Assembly (NCBI GenBank): GCA_021792795.1 | Contig: JAJYUB010000001.1 | Location: forward strand, 141,315-205,314 | Length of the DNA: 64,000 bases | DNA from: Acidobacteriota bacterium | Lineage (GTDB): Bacteria; Acidobacteriota; Terriglobia; Terriglobales; Acidobacteriaceae | Direction: 5' to 3' | Part shown: one piece after another, positions 8,098 through 17,784 of the stretch | Layout of the letters: every line of letters starts with the position of its first letter | How positions within the stretch are numbered: position 1 is the stretch's first letter | The notes under the pieces: model-generated | Told to the model about the DNA's origin: nothing | The model's input: the letters and a program-made list of their open reading frames with translations, nothing else | The model's database searches: none | Translations under genes and position numbers: made by a program

Positions 8098-8499
8098 TTA
8101 CTCGCAGTTGATCATCCAGGGTACGCCGAAGGAATCGGTAAACATGGCGAACCGTTTCGCCCAAAATGTTTCCTGGATTGGCATCTGCACCGTTCCGTTG
8201 GCCGACAAGGCATGAAAGACGCGGTCTGCCTCGGCGATGTCTTTCAGATTGAGCGACACGGAAAAGCCCTGCGGTACTTGATATCGTCCGTCGGGTGCAT
8301 CGGAGCCCATCAGCACTGTTTTCCCCATGGTCATTCGGGCGTGCATCACCTTATCTCGCCATTCAGGGGAGAAGTGTTTCTCCATCGGTGAACCGCCGTA
8401 GGTGTGTATTGCCTCGATTTTTCCGCCGAGATGCTGTTCGTAAAACTTGAACGCTGCCTCGCAATTGCCGTTGAAAAGTAAATATGGATTGAGTTCCAT
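8098..8499 (-). CDS. VOC-superfamily (PhnB-like) protein
   Basis: A 133-residue protein of the vicinal-oxygen-chelate fold, PhnB subgroup. It begins with MELNPYLLFNGNCEAAFKFY, the standard N-terminal beta-alpha unit, and continues with an EQHLGGKIEAIHTYGG segment and a C-terminal FAMFTDSFGVPWMINC. PhnB-like members are mostly of unknown function and not true glyoxalases. It stands alone on the minus strand, convergent with the thioesterase gene. Confidence 0.85.
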   Translation of the reverse strand: MELNPYLLFNGNCEAAFKFYEQHLGGKIEAIHTYGGSPMEKHFSPEWRDKVMHARMTMGKTVLMGSDAPDGRYQVPQGFSVSLNLKDIAEADRVFHALSANGTVQMPIQETFWAKRFAMFTDSFGVPWMINCE

Positions 8500-8541
8500 G
8501 GTTCTCTCCAGGTGTGGCGAAGATATGAATGCGGACGGGAT

Positions 8542-8928
8542 TTATTTCTCAACCGCCTTCTGGACAAGTAAGGGCGCAAAATAGGCGCGCAATCTCCAAA
8601 CTAAAATCAGCCAGAGAATGGACGCGAACAGGCCGGGCGGCAAACCGCTGGGCTGCATGGTGATATGGAAAACAAGAATGTTGTAGAGCACGGGCGCCAA
8701 CAGCGCCAGCGCCAGCGGTACGAACCGGTTGACCAACAGCAGCGCGCCGGCAATCACTTGAACGACAGCAACGAAATAGACGAAGTGGCTGGCCACGAGC
8801 GTGCTAAGAAAGGTTCCAGCCAAGCCTGGGGGCAGCGGCGCGTGCATAAAGTTCAGAAATCCATTCAGGCCGAAGACAAAGAACATCAGGCCGAGTAGGA
8901 TGCGTGCAAGGATCGAGACAATTTTCAT
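8542..8928 (-). CDS. DoxX-like membrane protein
   Basis: A 128-residue integral membrane protein with four hydrophobic segments. ILARILLGLMFFVFGLNGF near the start and VQVIAGALLLVNRFVPLAL in the middle are typical of the DoxX/DUF4870-like group. The ATG at 8928 is preceded by GGAGAG, which decides it over an upstream ATG. It probably shares no operon with the next gene, which ends 125 bp upstream on the same strand. The family is membrane-bound and poorly characterised; no specific role is claimed. Confidence 0.75.
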   Translation of the reverse strand: MKIVSILARILLGLMFFVFGLNGFLNFMHAPLPPGLAGTFLSTLVASHFVYFVAVVQVIAGALLLVNRFVPLALALLAPVLYNILVFHITMQPSGLPPGLFASILWLILVWRLRAYFAPLLVQKAVEK

Positions 8929-9053
8929 TCGAGCTCTCCATTTGGTTCTGGCGAATTTGCCGTCCGCGAAGTAGTGTGGTCCTTGCTGAGGCAGACTTGA
9001 TGATGTTCGCAAATCGTACATTGATGCAAGGAATTTCGCGCCAGGCCAGATAA

Positions 9054-9359
9054 TTATCCGCCGGCGATGGCACCCAGGACAATCAACGGTTCCTTTCCTG
9101 ATACCACGGCCTCCGGCAATGGAGCGTCCGGGGGCTCATGCGACAGGTCCTCCTGGCAGGCGAAAAATCGCAGGAACGGCCGACGCTGGTGCGTGACCTG
9201 GTCGCGAATGGTCCCGCGCAACATGGGATAGCGGGCCTCCAGCGCGGCCAGCGCGGAACGCAGCGTGACAGCGCCGTCAATTTCCAGCGCGACCTCGCGG
9301 CCAACACCTGCCAGCGTCCGCAAATGGGCGGGCAACTCGATTCGGACCGTCGCCGTCAT
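9054..9359 (-). CDS. MoaD/ThiS-like sulfur-carrier or ubiquitin-like protein
   Basis: A 101-residue beta-grasp protein ending in VLGAIAGG; the terminal Gly-Gly is the site where MoaD/ThiS proteins are adenylated and thiocarboxylated. It also shows the beta-grasp pattern [14 protein letters not shown] and [18 protein letters not shown] at 9359 overlaps the stop of the Asp-box gene by four bases (ATGA), so it is the last gene of an HxlR/Asp-box/MoaD operon. No moaE, thiG or other cofactor-synthesis gene is nearby, so molybdopterin or thiamine synthesis is not supported by context. A small-protein modifier or a sulfur donor for the partner protein is possible but unproven. Confidence 0.82.
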   Translation of the reverse strand: MTATVRIELPAHLRTLAGVGREVALEIDGAVTLRSALAALEARYPMLRGTIRDQVTHQRRPFLRFFACQEDLSHEPPDAPLPEAVVSGKEPLIVLGAIAGG

Positions 9360-10471
9360 CGCAACGTCTGGACCTCGACTGAGAGCACCGCGGGAAGGTC
9401 GCGCACAATCGGATTCCAACTGTCGCCGGCATCGGCGGAACAGTACACCTGACCGCCCGTCGTGCCGAAGTAGATGCCGCAGTCGTCCAGCGAGTCGACA
9501 GACATCGCGTCGCGCAGCACGTTCACATAGCAATCCTTCTGCGGAAGGCCCTTGGTCATTGCCTCCCATTCGTTGCCGCCGGTGCGGCTGCGATGCACTT
9601 GCAGCTTGCCGTCGATCGGATAATGCTCCGAATCGCTCTTGATCGGGACCACGTAGAGCGTCTCCGGTTCATGCGCATGCACGTCGATCGCGAATCCAAA
9701 GTCCGTGGGCAGATTTCCGCTGACCTCCTGCCAGGAGTCGCCGCCGTTGTCGCTGCGCATTACGTCCCAGTGTTTCTGCATGAACAACACGTTCGGGCGC
9801 GAGGGGTGCATCGCAATGTGATGCACGCAGTGTCCCACCTCGGCATTCGGATCGGGAATGTACTGCGAATGCAGCCCACGGTTGATGGGTCGCCAGGTCT
9901 CGCCGCCGTCGTCCGTGCGAAACGCGCCTGCGGCAGAGATCGCAATGTAAATGCGTTTAGGACTGGCAGGATCAAGCAGGATTGTGTGCAGGCAGAGGCC
10001 GCCGGCGCCGGGTTGCCAGCGCGGGCCGGTGCCGTGTTTGCGGAGTCCAGAAAGCTCCTGCCAGGACTGTGCCCCGTCGGTGGAGCGGAACAGCGCGCCA
10101 TCTTCCACCCCGGCGTATACGGTGTCCGGATCGGTCAGCGATGGTTCCAGATGCCACACTCGCTTGAACTCCCATGGATGCGGCGTGCCGTCGTACCACT
10201 GATGCGTACCGGGAATGCCGTCGTAGACAAACTTGTTATCGACCGGCTCCCAGGTTTTGCCGCCGTCGTTGGAGCGCTGAATCAACTGGCCGAACCAGCC
10301 GCTGGTTTGCGACGCATACACGCGATTGGGATCGGCAGGCGACCCCTTCAGGTGATACATCTCCCAGCCGCCAAAATGCGGGCCACTGACATCCCAATTC
10401 TTGCGCTTGCCATCCGCCGTCAAAATAAACGCACCTTTTTTCGTGCCCACCAATACGCGTACACTGCTCAT
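9356..10471 (-). CDS. Asp-box (BNR-repeat) beta-propeller protein, sialidase-like fold
   Basis: A 371-residue cytoplasmic-looking propeller (no signal peptide; starts [20 protein letters not shown]). Five Asp-box motifs are visible: [32 protein letters not shown] and SADAGDSW. Asp-boxes occur in sialidases and in many non-enzymatic propellers; I cannot see a sialidase active-site arginine triad, so enzymatic sialidase activity is not claimed. It overlaps the upstream HxlR stop by four bases and the downstream MoaD start by four bases, so all three are translated as a coupled unit. The repeated pairing with a MoaD-like gene is the main clue to function. Confidence 0.85.
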   Translation of the reverse strand: MSSVRVLVGTKKGAFILTADGKRKNWDVSGPHFGGWEMYHLKGSPADPNRVYASQTSGWFGQLIQRSNDGGKTWEPVDNKFVYDGIPGTHQWYDGTPHPWEFKRVWHLEPSLTDPDTVYAGVEDGALFRSTDGAQSWQELSGLRKHGTGPRWQPGAGGLCLHTILLDPASPKRIYIAISAAGAFRTDDGGETWRPINRGLHSQYIPDPNAEVGHCVHHIAMHPSRPNVLFMQKHWDVMRSDNGGDSWQEVSGNLPTDFGFAIDVHAHEPETLYVVPIKSDSEHYPIDGKLQVHRSRTGGNEWEAMTKGLPQKDCYVNVLRDAMSVDSLDDCGIYFGTTGGQVYCSADAGDSWNPIVRDLPAVLSVEVQTLR

Positions 10472-10962
10472 CCTTTTCTCCTTTCATTGCTCCGGGTTGA
10501 AGTATCTTGCGGTATTTCGTCAAAGCGGGGAATCAGGGGCGTCGAATCCCGTTCCCGCCATCGTCTTCGAGTTTCGGCGAGAACTTGGTCGCGTCCTTTT
10601 TCCATCTGGTCGATCAACCCGCATGGCGCCGCGGTCGCTTCATACTTTGCGCCCCAGATCAGCATCTCCAGCATGACGGGCGCGAGATCGATGCCTTTCT
10701 GCGTTAGCCGGTAGTTGACTCGCCGCGCATCGGTCTCATTCGGCTCGGTCATCAAAATGCCCGCGGCTTCCAGGGTTTTCAGCCGGCCAGCGAGGATGTT
10801 CGAGGAAATGCCTTCGCCGGACCCTTGAAACTCCTTGAAGGTGCGATAGCCGCGCACCATCATGTCGCGGACAATCAGTAGGGACCAGCGATCTCCAAAC
10901 TGCTCCAGAGACATGCTGACGGGGCAGCCGGATCGAGGTCTCGATTTTGATCTTTCAGGCAT
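10468..10962 (-). CDS. HxlR-family transcriptional regulator
   Basis: A 164-residue HxlR winged-helix regulator. It begins with the usual N-terminal cysteine (Cys13) and [20 protein letters not shown], followed by [19 protein letters not shown] as recognition helix and [15 protein letters not shown]. The C-terminal 45 residues are charged and low in complexity, longer than usual for the family. First gene of the operon with the Asp-box and MoaD-like genes (4-bp overlap). Two inverted repeats with the half-site ACTTG lie just upstream and are probable autoregulatory operators. Many HxlR proteins respond to electrophiles or redox change through the N-terminal cysteine; that is family knowledge, not shown here. 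Confidence 0.92.
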   Translation of the reverse strand: MPERSKSRPRSGCPVSMSLEQFGDRWSLLIVRDMMVRGYRTFKEFQGSGEGISSNILAGRLKTLEAAGILMTEPNETDARRVNYRLTQKGIDLAPVMLEMLIWGAKYEATAAPCGLIDQMEKGRDQVLAETRRRWRERDSTPLIPRFDEIPQDTSTRSNERRKG

Positions 10963-10977
10963 GGGGGTATGCCGTCT

Positions 10978-11004
10978 ATGTTACTTGCAAAAGGCAAGTA
11001 ACAT
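10978..11004. promoter_or_regulatory. HxlR operator 1 (perfect 11-bp inverted repeat)
   Basis: ATGTTACTTGC (10978-10988) and its exact reverse complement GCAAGTAACAT (10994-11004) flank a five-base centre. The edge is 16 bp from the HxlR start codon, so a bound dimer would cover the promoter. The core ACTTG-N7-CAAGT is repeated with the same spacing at 11023-11039. Confidence 0.7.
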
Positions 11005-11020
11005 GCAGAAATTAACAGAA

Positions 11021-11041
11021 TCACTTGCGAAATACAAGTGA
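11021..11041. promoter_or_regulatory. HxlR operator 2
   Basis: TCACTTG (11021-11027) and CAAGTGA (11035-11041) form a 7-bp-arm inverted repeat with a seven-base centre. It has the same ACTTG-N7-CAAGT core as operator 1. The two centres are 40 bp apart, about four helical turns, so two dimers could bind on the same face of the DNA. Regulatory role is inferred. Confidence 0.62.
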
Positions 11042-11249
11042 ATAACGCTTGAATTTTCGACAGAAAACCCCTTGGTTCGGTTGTTTGAGGCGGAGACGCA
11101 GGGATGCCGATTTTGTCCGCCAGCAACCTAAAAAGCGCGGGCTTCGTCCAACTGAGTGTTCGGACGCGGGAAATACAAATTTATTGAAGTCTCTCGCGAT
11201 CCAATCGTTTGGCCTTAAAAGAACAGTTTTCATGAAAAGGAGAAAGTTC

Positions 11250-11834
11250 GTGAGAAAGTTTTCGTGTCGTCGCTCCATATTTCCGTTTGCATTGGCTGTT
11301 ACCGCGCTGCTTGCCCTTCCAGCCATCCTGCAAGCGCAGTCCGTTCGAGTCAACTGGGCCAAAACAGCCTCATTCGCAAGCGATAAAACGTATGCATGGA
11401 TTCCCAGCAAGGACACGAACCATCCCTTTTACCGCCAGTATGTCGGGCAATTTGTGCGGGCGGACCTTGCCAAAAAGGGGCTGCGAGAGGTTTCCGCCTC
11501 GCAGTCGCCCGATTTGCTGGTGACCTATCACTTCCTGACCCAGGAGACCGAAGACCTACAAACGAATGGCTACGGCTACGGTGGTGGCGGATGGGGCGGT
11601 TGGGGTTGGGGCATGGGAATGGGCATGGGTGGGATGGGCATTGAAGATACCACAACCACTGAAGTGCCGGTGACCATGGGAGTCCTGACGGTGGACATGA
11701 TCGACGCAAAGACAAAAACAATCATCTGGCGGGGGCAGGCGACGGAAGACAATGTATTGAAGAGCACGAAGGGTGAAGAGAAAAAGGTCAGAAGCGCCGT
11801 TGATAAGATGCTCGACCATTTCCCACCCAAATAG
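11250..11834 (+). CDS. DUF4136-like exported protein
   Basis: About 194 residues with an N-terminal signal peptide (SIFPFALAVTALLALPAILQ, cleavage near AQS). The mature part has DKTYAWIPSKD, VRADLAKKGLREV and PDLLVTYHF, the layout of DUF4136 proteins. A Gly/Trp/Met-rich low-complexity stretch (GYGYGGGGWGGWGWGMGMG) interrupts the middle, followed by a domain ending in an IIWRGQATEDNV segment. GTG at 11250 is chosen because AAGGAG at 11237-11242 sits 7 bases ahead of it; the upstream ATG at 11232 lacks such a site. Periplasmic or outer-membrane-associated; function unknown. Confidence 0.75.
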   Translation: MRKFSCRRSIFPFALAVTALLALPAILQAQSVRVNWAKTASFASDKTYAWIPSKDTNHPFYRQYVGQFVRADLAKKGLREVSASQSPDLLVTYHFLTQETEDLQTNGYGYGGGGWGGWGWGMGMGMGGMGIEDTTTTEVPVTMGVLTVDMIDAKTKTIIWRGQATEDNVLKSTKGEEKKVRSAVDKMLDHFPPK

Positions 11835-11893
11835 GCGTAGATTCACTGAATTGCGTGAACATCGAGCAGTCGCGCGATCCAGGTCGCCCAACG

Positions 11894-11933
11894 AACAGGC
11901 AAGCTGCGGGCTTCGGTCCACAGCTTGCCTGTT
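11894..11933. terminator. Bidirectional hairpin between convergent genes
   Basis: AACAGGCAAGCTG (11894-11906) pairs exactly with CAGCTTGCCTGTT (11921-11933) around a 14-base loop, a 13-bp stem. It lies between the ends of the DUF4136 gene (+) and the YgaP-like gene (-), so it may terminate both transcripts, though there is no long T-run. Confidence 0.65.
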
Positions 11934-11954
11934 TGCCAAGCGATGCTGCGCGAG

Positions 11955-12152
11955 CTACTTCTGCTGTAGAGGGCAAGTACGTATGTGCAGCAGGGCATAA
12001 CCGGGACAGATGCCCACCAACCCCGTGATCAGCGGGGCCAGGCCAATCAATCCGAACCAGTGGGCCGGGCCGTGCAATAAAAACAGCAGGCTCAAAATAC
12101 CAAGTCCAACGATGACTCGAATGACTCGATCCGCCAACCCTTCATTTTTCAT
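11955..12152 (-). CDS. YgaP-like (DUF2892) small inner-membrane protein
   Basis: A 65-residue protein with two membrane helices. MKNEGLADRVIRVIVGLGIL and the central GLIGLAPLITGLVGICPGYALL match the DUF2892/YgaP transmembrane family, including the conserved GxCPxY-like turn (GICPGY). GGGAGG ahead of ATG 12152 fixes the start. Too short for a rhodanese domain; function unknown. Confidence 0.8.
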   Translation of the reverse strand: MKNEGLADRVIRVIVGLGILSLLFLLHGPAHWFGLIGLAPLITGLVGICPGYALLHIRTCPLQQK

Positions 12153-12190
12153 TGTGTTCCTCCCATAGAAACGTTGTTCGCGCACGCCCG

Positions 12191-12631
12191 TTAGGCGGCG
12201 AGGCCGCGCGGCTTGACGTGGGCGCGAATAAAATCCACCGTGGTTTCCAGCGGGGTGCCGGGGCCGAAGATGGCGGCGACCCCTTGCTGCTTGAGGAATT
12301 CGATGTCCTGCGCGGGAATGGTGCCGCCGAGGACGACGAGGATGTCGTCGGCGCCGCGCTCTTTCAGCAGCGCCATCAAGCGCGGGACGATGGCGTTGTG
12401 CGCGCCGGAAAGAATACTCAAGCCGATGCACTGCACATCTTCCTGGATGGAAGCGTTCACGATCATTTCCGGCGTCTGGCGCAGGCCGGTGTAGATGACT
12501 TCCATGCCGGCATCGCGCAGCGCGCGCGCGATGACCTTGGCGCCGCGGTCATGGCCGTCCAGGCCGGGCTTGGCGACCAGCACGCGGATTGGGAATTTAT
12601 TTTGCTGCGCGACTCGGGGCTCGGTTGTCAA
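12191..12631 (-). CDS. B12-binding small subunit of an acyl-CoA mutase
   Basis: A 146-residue cobalamin-binding domain. [10 protein letters not shown] (residues 21-30) carries the DxHxxG motif whose His27 is the lower cobalt ligand, followed by LSILSGAH around 71-77 (the SxL motif) and VVLGGTIP (the GG motif). This is the stand-alone B12 subunit of two-part methylmalonyl-CoA or isobutyryl-CoA mutases. It lies 21 bp downstream of the catalytic subunit on the same strand, so the holoenzyme is encoded as one unit. Confidence 0.93.
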   Translation of the reverse strand: MTTEPRVAQQNKFPIRVLVAKPGLDGHDRGAKVIARALRDAGMEVIYTGLRQTPEMIVNASIQEDVQCIGLSILSGAHNAIVPRLMALLKERGADDILVVLGGTIPAQDIEFLKQQGVAAIFGPGTPLETTVDFIRAHVKPRGLAA

Positions 12632-12652
12632 AGGGTTCCTCGCGGAATTCTG

Positions 12653-14449
<1,797 letters not shown>

Positions 14450-14587
14450 ACGGTACCCCTACAGGCTTTGGCGAGCTGGGAAGAACCCTTCAGCATAGGG
14501 TATTGCACGCGGGACAGGCAAACCGGGGAGGTTGCATCGAAGCGGAAAAAGTCGGATGGAAAGGCGACAAAACGAGCGAAGGCAACA

Positions 14588-14624
14588 GACCCAGGTTAGC
14601 TGCGCGAACCGGGGGCACCCGGCG
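14588..14624 (+). repeat. REP-like element A
   Basis: GACCCAGGTTAGC, six bases, then CGAACCGGGGGCACCCGGCG. The same sequence family is found at 15477-15512 (inverted) and 16027-16072, on either side of the RAYT transposase gene. CCAGGTT and AACC can pair, and GGG(N)CACCC gives a second small stem. Confidence 0.7.
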
Positions 14625-14636
14625 TATAGCCAAGAA

Positions 14637-14642
14637 TATAAT
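14637..14642 (+). promoter_or_regulatory. Candidate -10 box upstream of outer-membrane barrel gene
   Basis: A consensus TATAAT lies 31 bases before the ATG at 14674, in a locally A+T-rich spot. The -35 region falls in REP element A and is weak, so this is tentative. Confidence 0.4.
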
Positions 14643-14673
14643 TGAGGCGAACGGTTTCTAAAGAGGTCGCTTC

Positions 14674-15363
14674 ATGGGCAAACTCTTCAGCCGGGTCCTT
14701 GTTTCGGGGTTCGCATTGCTTCTATTCGGTTCGCTGCAAGGATGGGCGCAGACCGATGTGGCCGTCAGCGCGTATGGCGCATTCAATCAATCGACCAGTG
14801 GAAATGGCACGGTGCAAAGCCCGTCGAACCAGGCCGGGTTCCTGATCGAGGCACGACATATCAGAAACCCCCTGGTCGGTTATGAAGCGACGTATGCATA
14901 CAACCGCGCCAATCAGGCGTATTCCTCCCAATCCTTCCCTACGTGTCCCTCAGCCGTCTGCGGCGGAACGACGACAAAGACGGCGGCCATTCCGGCCAAT
15001 GCGCACGAGTTCACCGCGGATTGGGTGGCCTCGCTCAAGCTGGCCAATCTCAAGCCCTTTGCTCTCGCCGGTGGTGGACTACTCGTCAATGTGCCCAGCG
15101 GCGGCACCTTGACCACGGTCACTTGTGGCCAGTTCAACCCACTTTGTCTTCAATCCACCACCAACGCTCCCACAAATACCGCAACCAAAGCGGTCTTCGT
15201 CTACGGCGCTGGCGTGGACTGGACATTGCTCCCACGCCTGGGCCTGCGTTTTCAGTACCGCGGCAACCTATACAAGGCCCCGGCCCTGACAACAGCCTTT
15301 TCCTCGACAGACAGTTTTACTCACACGGCGGAGCCGATGTTGGGAGCATTTTTCCGGTTCTGA
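14674..15363 (+). CDS. Outer-membrane beta-barrel protein
   Basis: A 229-residue exported protein with a signal peptide ending in GWAQ. The mature part is a run of alternating hydrophobic/polar strands (VGYEATYAYNRANQAY, LKPFALAGGGLLVNV, LGLRFQYRGNLY) ending in the aromatic C-terminal GAFFRF, the outer-membrane insertion signal. Two cysteine pairs (CPSAVC and CGQFNPLC) may make disulfides in extracellular loops. It resembles OmpA/OmpW-size barrels common in Acidobacteriota; substrate unknown. Confidence 0.8.
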   Translation: MGKLFSRVLVSGFALLLFGSLQGWAQTDVAVSAYGAFNQSTSGNGTVQSPSNQAGFLIEARHIRNPLVGYEATYAYNRANQAYSSQSFPTCPSAVCGGTTTKTAAIPANAHEFTADWVASLKLANLKPFALAGGGLLVNVPSGGTLTTVTCGQFNPLCLQSTTNAPTNTATKAVFVYGAGVDWTLLPRLGLRFQYRGNLYKAPALTTAFSSTDSFTHTAEPMLGAFFRF

Positions 15364-15476
15364 CTGGATGGACGCTTTGCCGGGCATCCCTGGAAAAAAG
15401 ACGAAAGCATTGCCCATGCAGAATTGTCCTACGTGAAGCGATCCGCCGTACTCTGGATTCCGGTCCTGTCGCCAGG

Positions 15477-15512
15477 CGCCGGGTGCCCCAGGTTCGCGAA
15501 GCTAACCTGGGT
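15477..15512 (-). repeat. REP-like element B (inverted relative to A and C)
   Basis: Read on the minus strand it begins ACCCAGGTTAGC and ends CACCCGGCG, matching REP elements A and C almost base for base. It lies just upstream of the RAYT start, in the opposite orientation to the copy just downstream, so the gene is bracketed by an inverted REP pair. Confidence 0.78.
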
Positions 15513-15534
15513 GTTTTCTCTTATACTTCAAAAC

Positions 15535-16038
15535 ATGCCGTGGGGACTGGAGCGATATCAACAGGCAGGCGATCTGCACTTTGTCACCTTCAGTTGCTAT
15601 GGACGAGCGCCGTATCTTCGTTTGCAGGCGGCCCGCAACCTATTTGAAACTTCCCTGGAGAAAATGCGACAGCAATATGGATTCTTCATTGCAGGGTATG
15701 TAGTGATGCCCGAACATGTCCACCTGCTGTTAAGCGAACCACAAGAAAAGCCGTTGGCGCTGGCCTTGAAGGCAATCAAAGTGTCCGTTGCCAAGCAATC
15801 GCGAGAACGGCCTTTCAGGCAGCCTCGCTACTACGACTTCAATGTCTACACCGAGCGCAAGCGCATCGAGAAATTGAAGTACATGCATCGCAATCCTGTG
15901 AAGCGTGGATTTGTCGAGAGGCCGGAGGACTGGCCATGGTCGAGCTTTCGGCATTATTCGACAGGAGAAGACGGGCTGGTTGAGATTGAGTCGCAATGGA
16001 CGGCGGCACGCAGGTCGAGGCAAACAGACCCAGGTTAG
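15535..16038 (+). CDS. REP-associated tyrosine transposase (RAYT, TnpA_REP / Y1_Tnp)
   Basis: A 167-residue HUH-type single-strand nuclease. The HUH motif is in MPEHVHLLL (His61 and His63), and the segment KLKYMHRNPVKRGFV carries Tyr116, the likely catalytic tyrosine (position similar to Tyr115 of E. coli TnpA_REP). The C-terminal WPWSSFRHY is also characteristic of the family. The ATG at 15535 follows REP element B, and element C starts inside the last codons and stop of the gene. RAYTs are thought to move or process REP/BIME elements; flanking copies of the same repeat fit this. The C-terminal tail appears to be partly encoded by the REP sequence itself. Confidence 0.93.
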   Translation: MPWGLERYQQAGDLHFVTFSCYGRAPYLRLQAARNLFETSLEKMRQQYGFFIAGYVVMPEHVHLLLSEPQEKPLALALKAIKVSVAKQSRERPFRQPRYYDFNVYTERKRIEKLKYMHRNPVKRGFVERPEDWPWSSFRHYSTGEDGLVEIESQWTAARRSRQTDPG

Positions 16039-16090
16039 TCCGCCGTGGCGGACGAACCTGGGGCACCCGGCGGACGAGCCTGGGCACCCA
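16027..16090 (+). repeat. REP-like element C with a loop insertion and partial second copy
   Basis: GACCCAGGTTAG at 16027-16038 leads to a perfect small hairpin (TCCGCC-GT-GGCGGA, 16039-16052), then CGAACCTGGGGCACCCGGCG. A truncated second copy (GACGAGCCTGGGCACCCA) follows at about 16074-16090. The first bases overlap the 3' end of the RAYT gene. Confidence 0.75.
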
Positions 16091-16155
16091 CTGTCGTGTC
16101 TTGGAAACCTTCTCCGCGACATCGGTTTAACTCGCACATCCACCTTAATTCGCCC

Positions 16156-16183
16156 TTGACAAGTCGAGTCGATCTTATATCAT
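16156..16183 (+). promoter_or_regulatory. Sigma-70-type promoter for the 250-residue exported protein
   Basis: A consensus TTGACA (16156-16161), a 16-base spacer and TATCAT (16178-16183). It lies about 130 bp before the ATG at 16313 and gives a 5' leader of about 120 bases. Confidence 0.6.
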
Positions 16184-16312
16184 CGCCTCACCCCCCTAGC
16201 AACAAAGCCATCGCACATACAACTTTAGGTTGCATATCGCTGCTTCAACCAGGAGATCGATTGAAGATGTGCATGGAAATTCGTTGATGAAAGTGCAAAA
16301 ACGGAGGGTGCA

Positions 16313-17065
16313 ATGAAGAGCAAACATATTCCGATTTATTGTCTAGCGACCATGGCGTTGTTTTTCGCCACCAGTTTTATGCATGCTTCCACCTCGAAAG
16401 AAGCGCAGGAGGCGCTTAGCAAGGCGCTGTTGGGCAAAGATGCAAAGGCGCTGATCGATATGCCCGCCTACAAGGAAGGGATCGACATCTACTACACGCC
16501 GCCATCGAACAAGCGCACCGACGATCGCGGGATCGACCTGAAGGGCCTGACGAAGTGGCTGAAGGCCAAGGGCGTCGGCGTGGAAAAGGGCGAGGACGTC
16601 ACTATTACCAACGTGAAGGTCGATAGCAGGATGATCGAGATCCACCTGGGCGGCGGCGGCGAAGGCAGACGCGGCAGCAACCATGCCAATAAGGTGAATG
16701 CGGGCTTCAAACGCGCTGGAGGTTCCCGCATCAATTTTCGCTATCAACGAGATCTGACTGACGCGGACCTACAAACGAGCAATTTTTTCAAGTTCATGGG
16801 TCGGGTTGTGGACGTGAGCGGGATCGAGACCCAATTGGACGTGAAGAAAATGCCCGCCGTCGACCAGGGTGCCATTGACAACCACACCGTCATCAACGGC
16901 ATGACCTACGAAATGGTGCTGTTGAGCTTTGGCGACCCGGAACAGAAAAAAGTAGAAGACAGCACCGGCAGTACCTTCAAAGAAACCTGGTATTACCTGA
17001 AGGACGGACACCGCTGGATACTGCACTTTGAGAATGGCAAGGTGGCGCAAATCCAGACGTTCTGA
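16313..17065 (+). CDS. Exported protein of unknown function
   Basis: A 250-residue protein with a signal peptide (IPIYCLATMALFFATSFMHA). Not recognised as a whole. The C-terminal 60 residues (INGMTYEMVLLSFGDPEQKK then ETWYYLKDGHRWILHFENGK) resemble the SmpA/OmlA-type fold, in which a conserved turn after MxxxxVxxxxGxP precedes a two-strand hairpin. The middle has a charged stretch with GGGGEGRRG. A well-formed promoter and a good GGAGG site are present upstream. Probably periplasmic; function unknown. Confidence 0.7.
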   Translation: MKSKHIPIYCLATMALFFATSFMHASTSKEAQEALSKALLGKDAKALIDMPAYKEGIDIYYTPPSNKRTDDRGIDLKGLTKWLKAKGVGVEKGEDVTITNVKVDSRMIEIHLGGGGEGRRGSNHANKVNAGFKRAGGSRINFRYQRDLTDADLQTSNFFKFMGRVVDVSGIETQLDVKKMPAVDQGAIDNHTVINGMTYEMVLLSFGDPEQKKVEDSTGSTFKETWYYLKDGHRWILHFENGKVAQIQTF

Positions 17066-17100
17066 ATTGCGGGGTTCAATCCCATGTCTCAAGAGCGAGA

Positions 17101-17139
17101 CCCTTCGACAAGCTCAGGGCAGGCTCTGGGGCACCCAGG
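17101..17139 (+). repeat. Dispersed repeat (CCCTTCG...GCTCAGGGCAGGCTC family)
   Basis: Begins CCCTTCGACAAGCTCAGGGC and runs into CTGGGGCACCCAG, which forms a short hairpin. Its first 26 bases closely match the reverse complement of 27466-27492, so the same mobile or repetitive sequence is present at distant intergenic sites. Confidence 0.6.
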
Positions 17140-17173
17140 TCCATGTTGCGCGAGCGAGTCAGCCGGAGTCGAT

Positions 17174-17710
17174 CTAATCCTTCCAGGCGCCGAGTTGTTT
17201 GCGCAACAGGACCAACTGGCCGAGGTGATAGCTGGTGTGGTCGCCCGCCAGCAGAATCTCTCGCAGGATGGTTTGGCCGTCTCCCCAGGGAATCTTTGCG
17301 GTGAGGTCGGTCCTAGGATCCTGGATTAGCTTGTCGAGAGCTTTTAAGTCCTTATGAACCGCAGCGACGGAATGGTCCCACGCCGAGGACGATTTGGGCG
17401 ACTCTTCAGCAGGCCAATACCCGGCGGGCCACTCGGGCGCCTCATATTTTGGATTGGTACAAAACTCCAACAGATCATGCAGGGCGATGCGAATATGTTC
17501 CAGCATCTGCCATGCATTGTGCGGCGAGCGCGCGGGCTTTTTGTCGAGCAGGGAAGCAGGCATTTCCTTCACTGCTGCATCGAGCGTGGCGTGGGCCTGG
17601 TCGCCTCGGAGAAATGCCGACAACTCCTGTCGAATGGAGCGGTCCTGCGTGGATGGATGGCCGGGCATTGGGGCTCCTATGGCGATGTTCGTTGGTTTAG
17701 ATGCTGCCAT
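17174..17710 (-). CDS. DinB-family protein
   Basis: A 178-residue four-helix DinB/YfiT-like protein. Histidines in WQMLEHIRIALHD and in LLAGDHTSYHLGQL are the usual metal-binding triad (one early, two late). Family members are often metal-dependent thiol transferases, though many have no assigned reaction. No signal peptide, so cytoplasmic. The start could be internal at MPGHPSTQDR. A second, exported DinB is encoded at 30529-31110. Confidence 0.85.
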   Translation of the reverse strand: MAASKPTNIAIGAPMPGHPSTQDRSIRQELSAFLRGDQAHATLDAAVKEMPASLLDKKPARSPHNAWQMLEHIRIALHDLLEFCTNPKYEAPEWPAGYWPAEESPKSSSAWDHSVAAVHKDLKALDKLIQDPRTDLTAKIPWGDGQTILREILLAGDHTSYHLGQLVLLRKQLGAWKD

Positions 17711-17784
17711 CGGCGAAGAGGGCGCATCTTACAGGTGGGGAATTCAGGGGAGGGGCGCGAGAAAACCGCGGGTCCCTCCCCTAC

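Noticed and set aside
9054..9359. Molybdopterin synthase small subunit (moaD proper)
   Set aside because: No moaE or other molybdenum-cofactor gene nearby; coupling is to a propeller gene instead.
9356..10471. Sialidase activity for the Asp-box protein
   Set aside because: Asp-boxes alone do not show catalysis; no active-site arginine triad could be identified and there is no export signal.
9593..10714. Plus-strand frame opposite the Asp-box protein
   Set aside because: Crosses two genes of a coupled operon on the other strand and has no motif.
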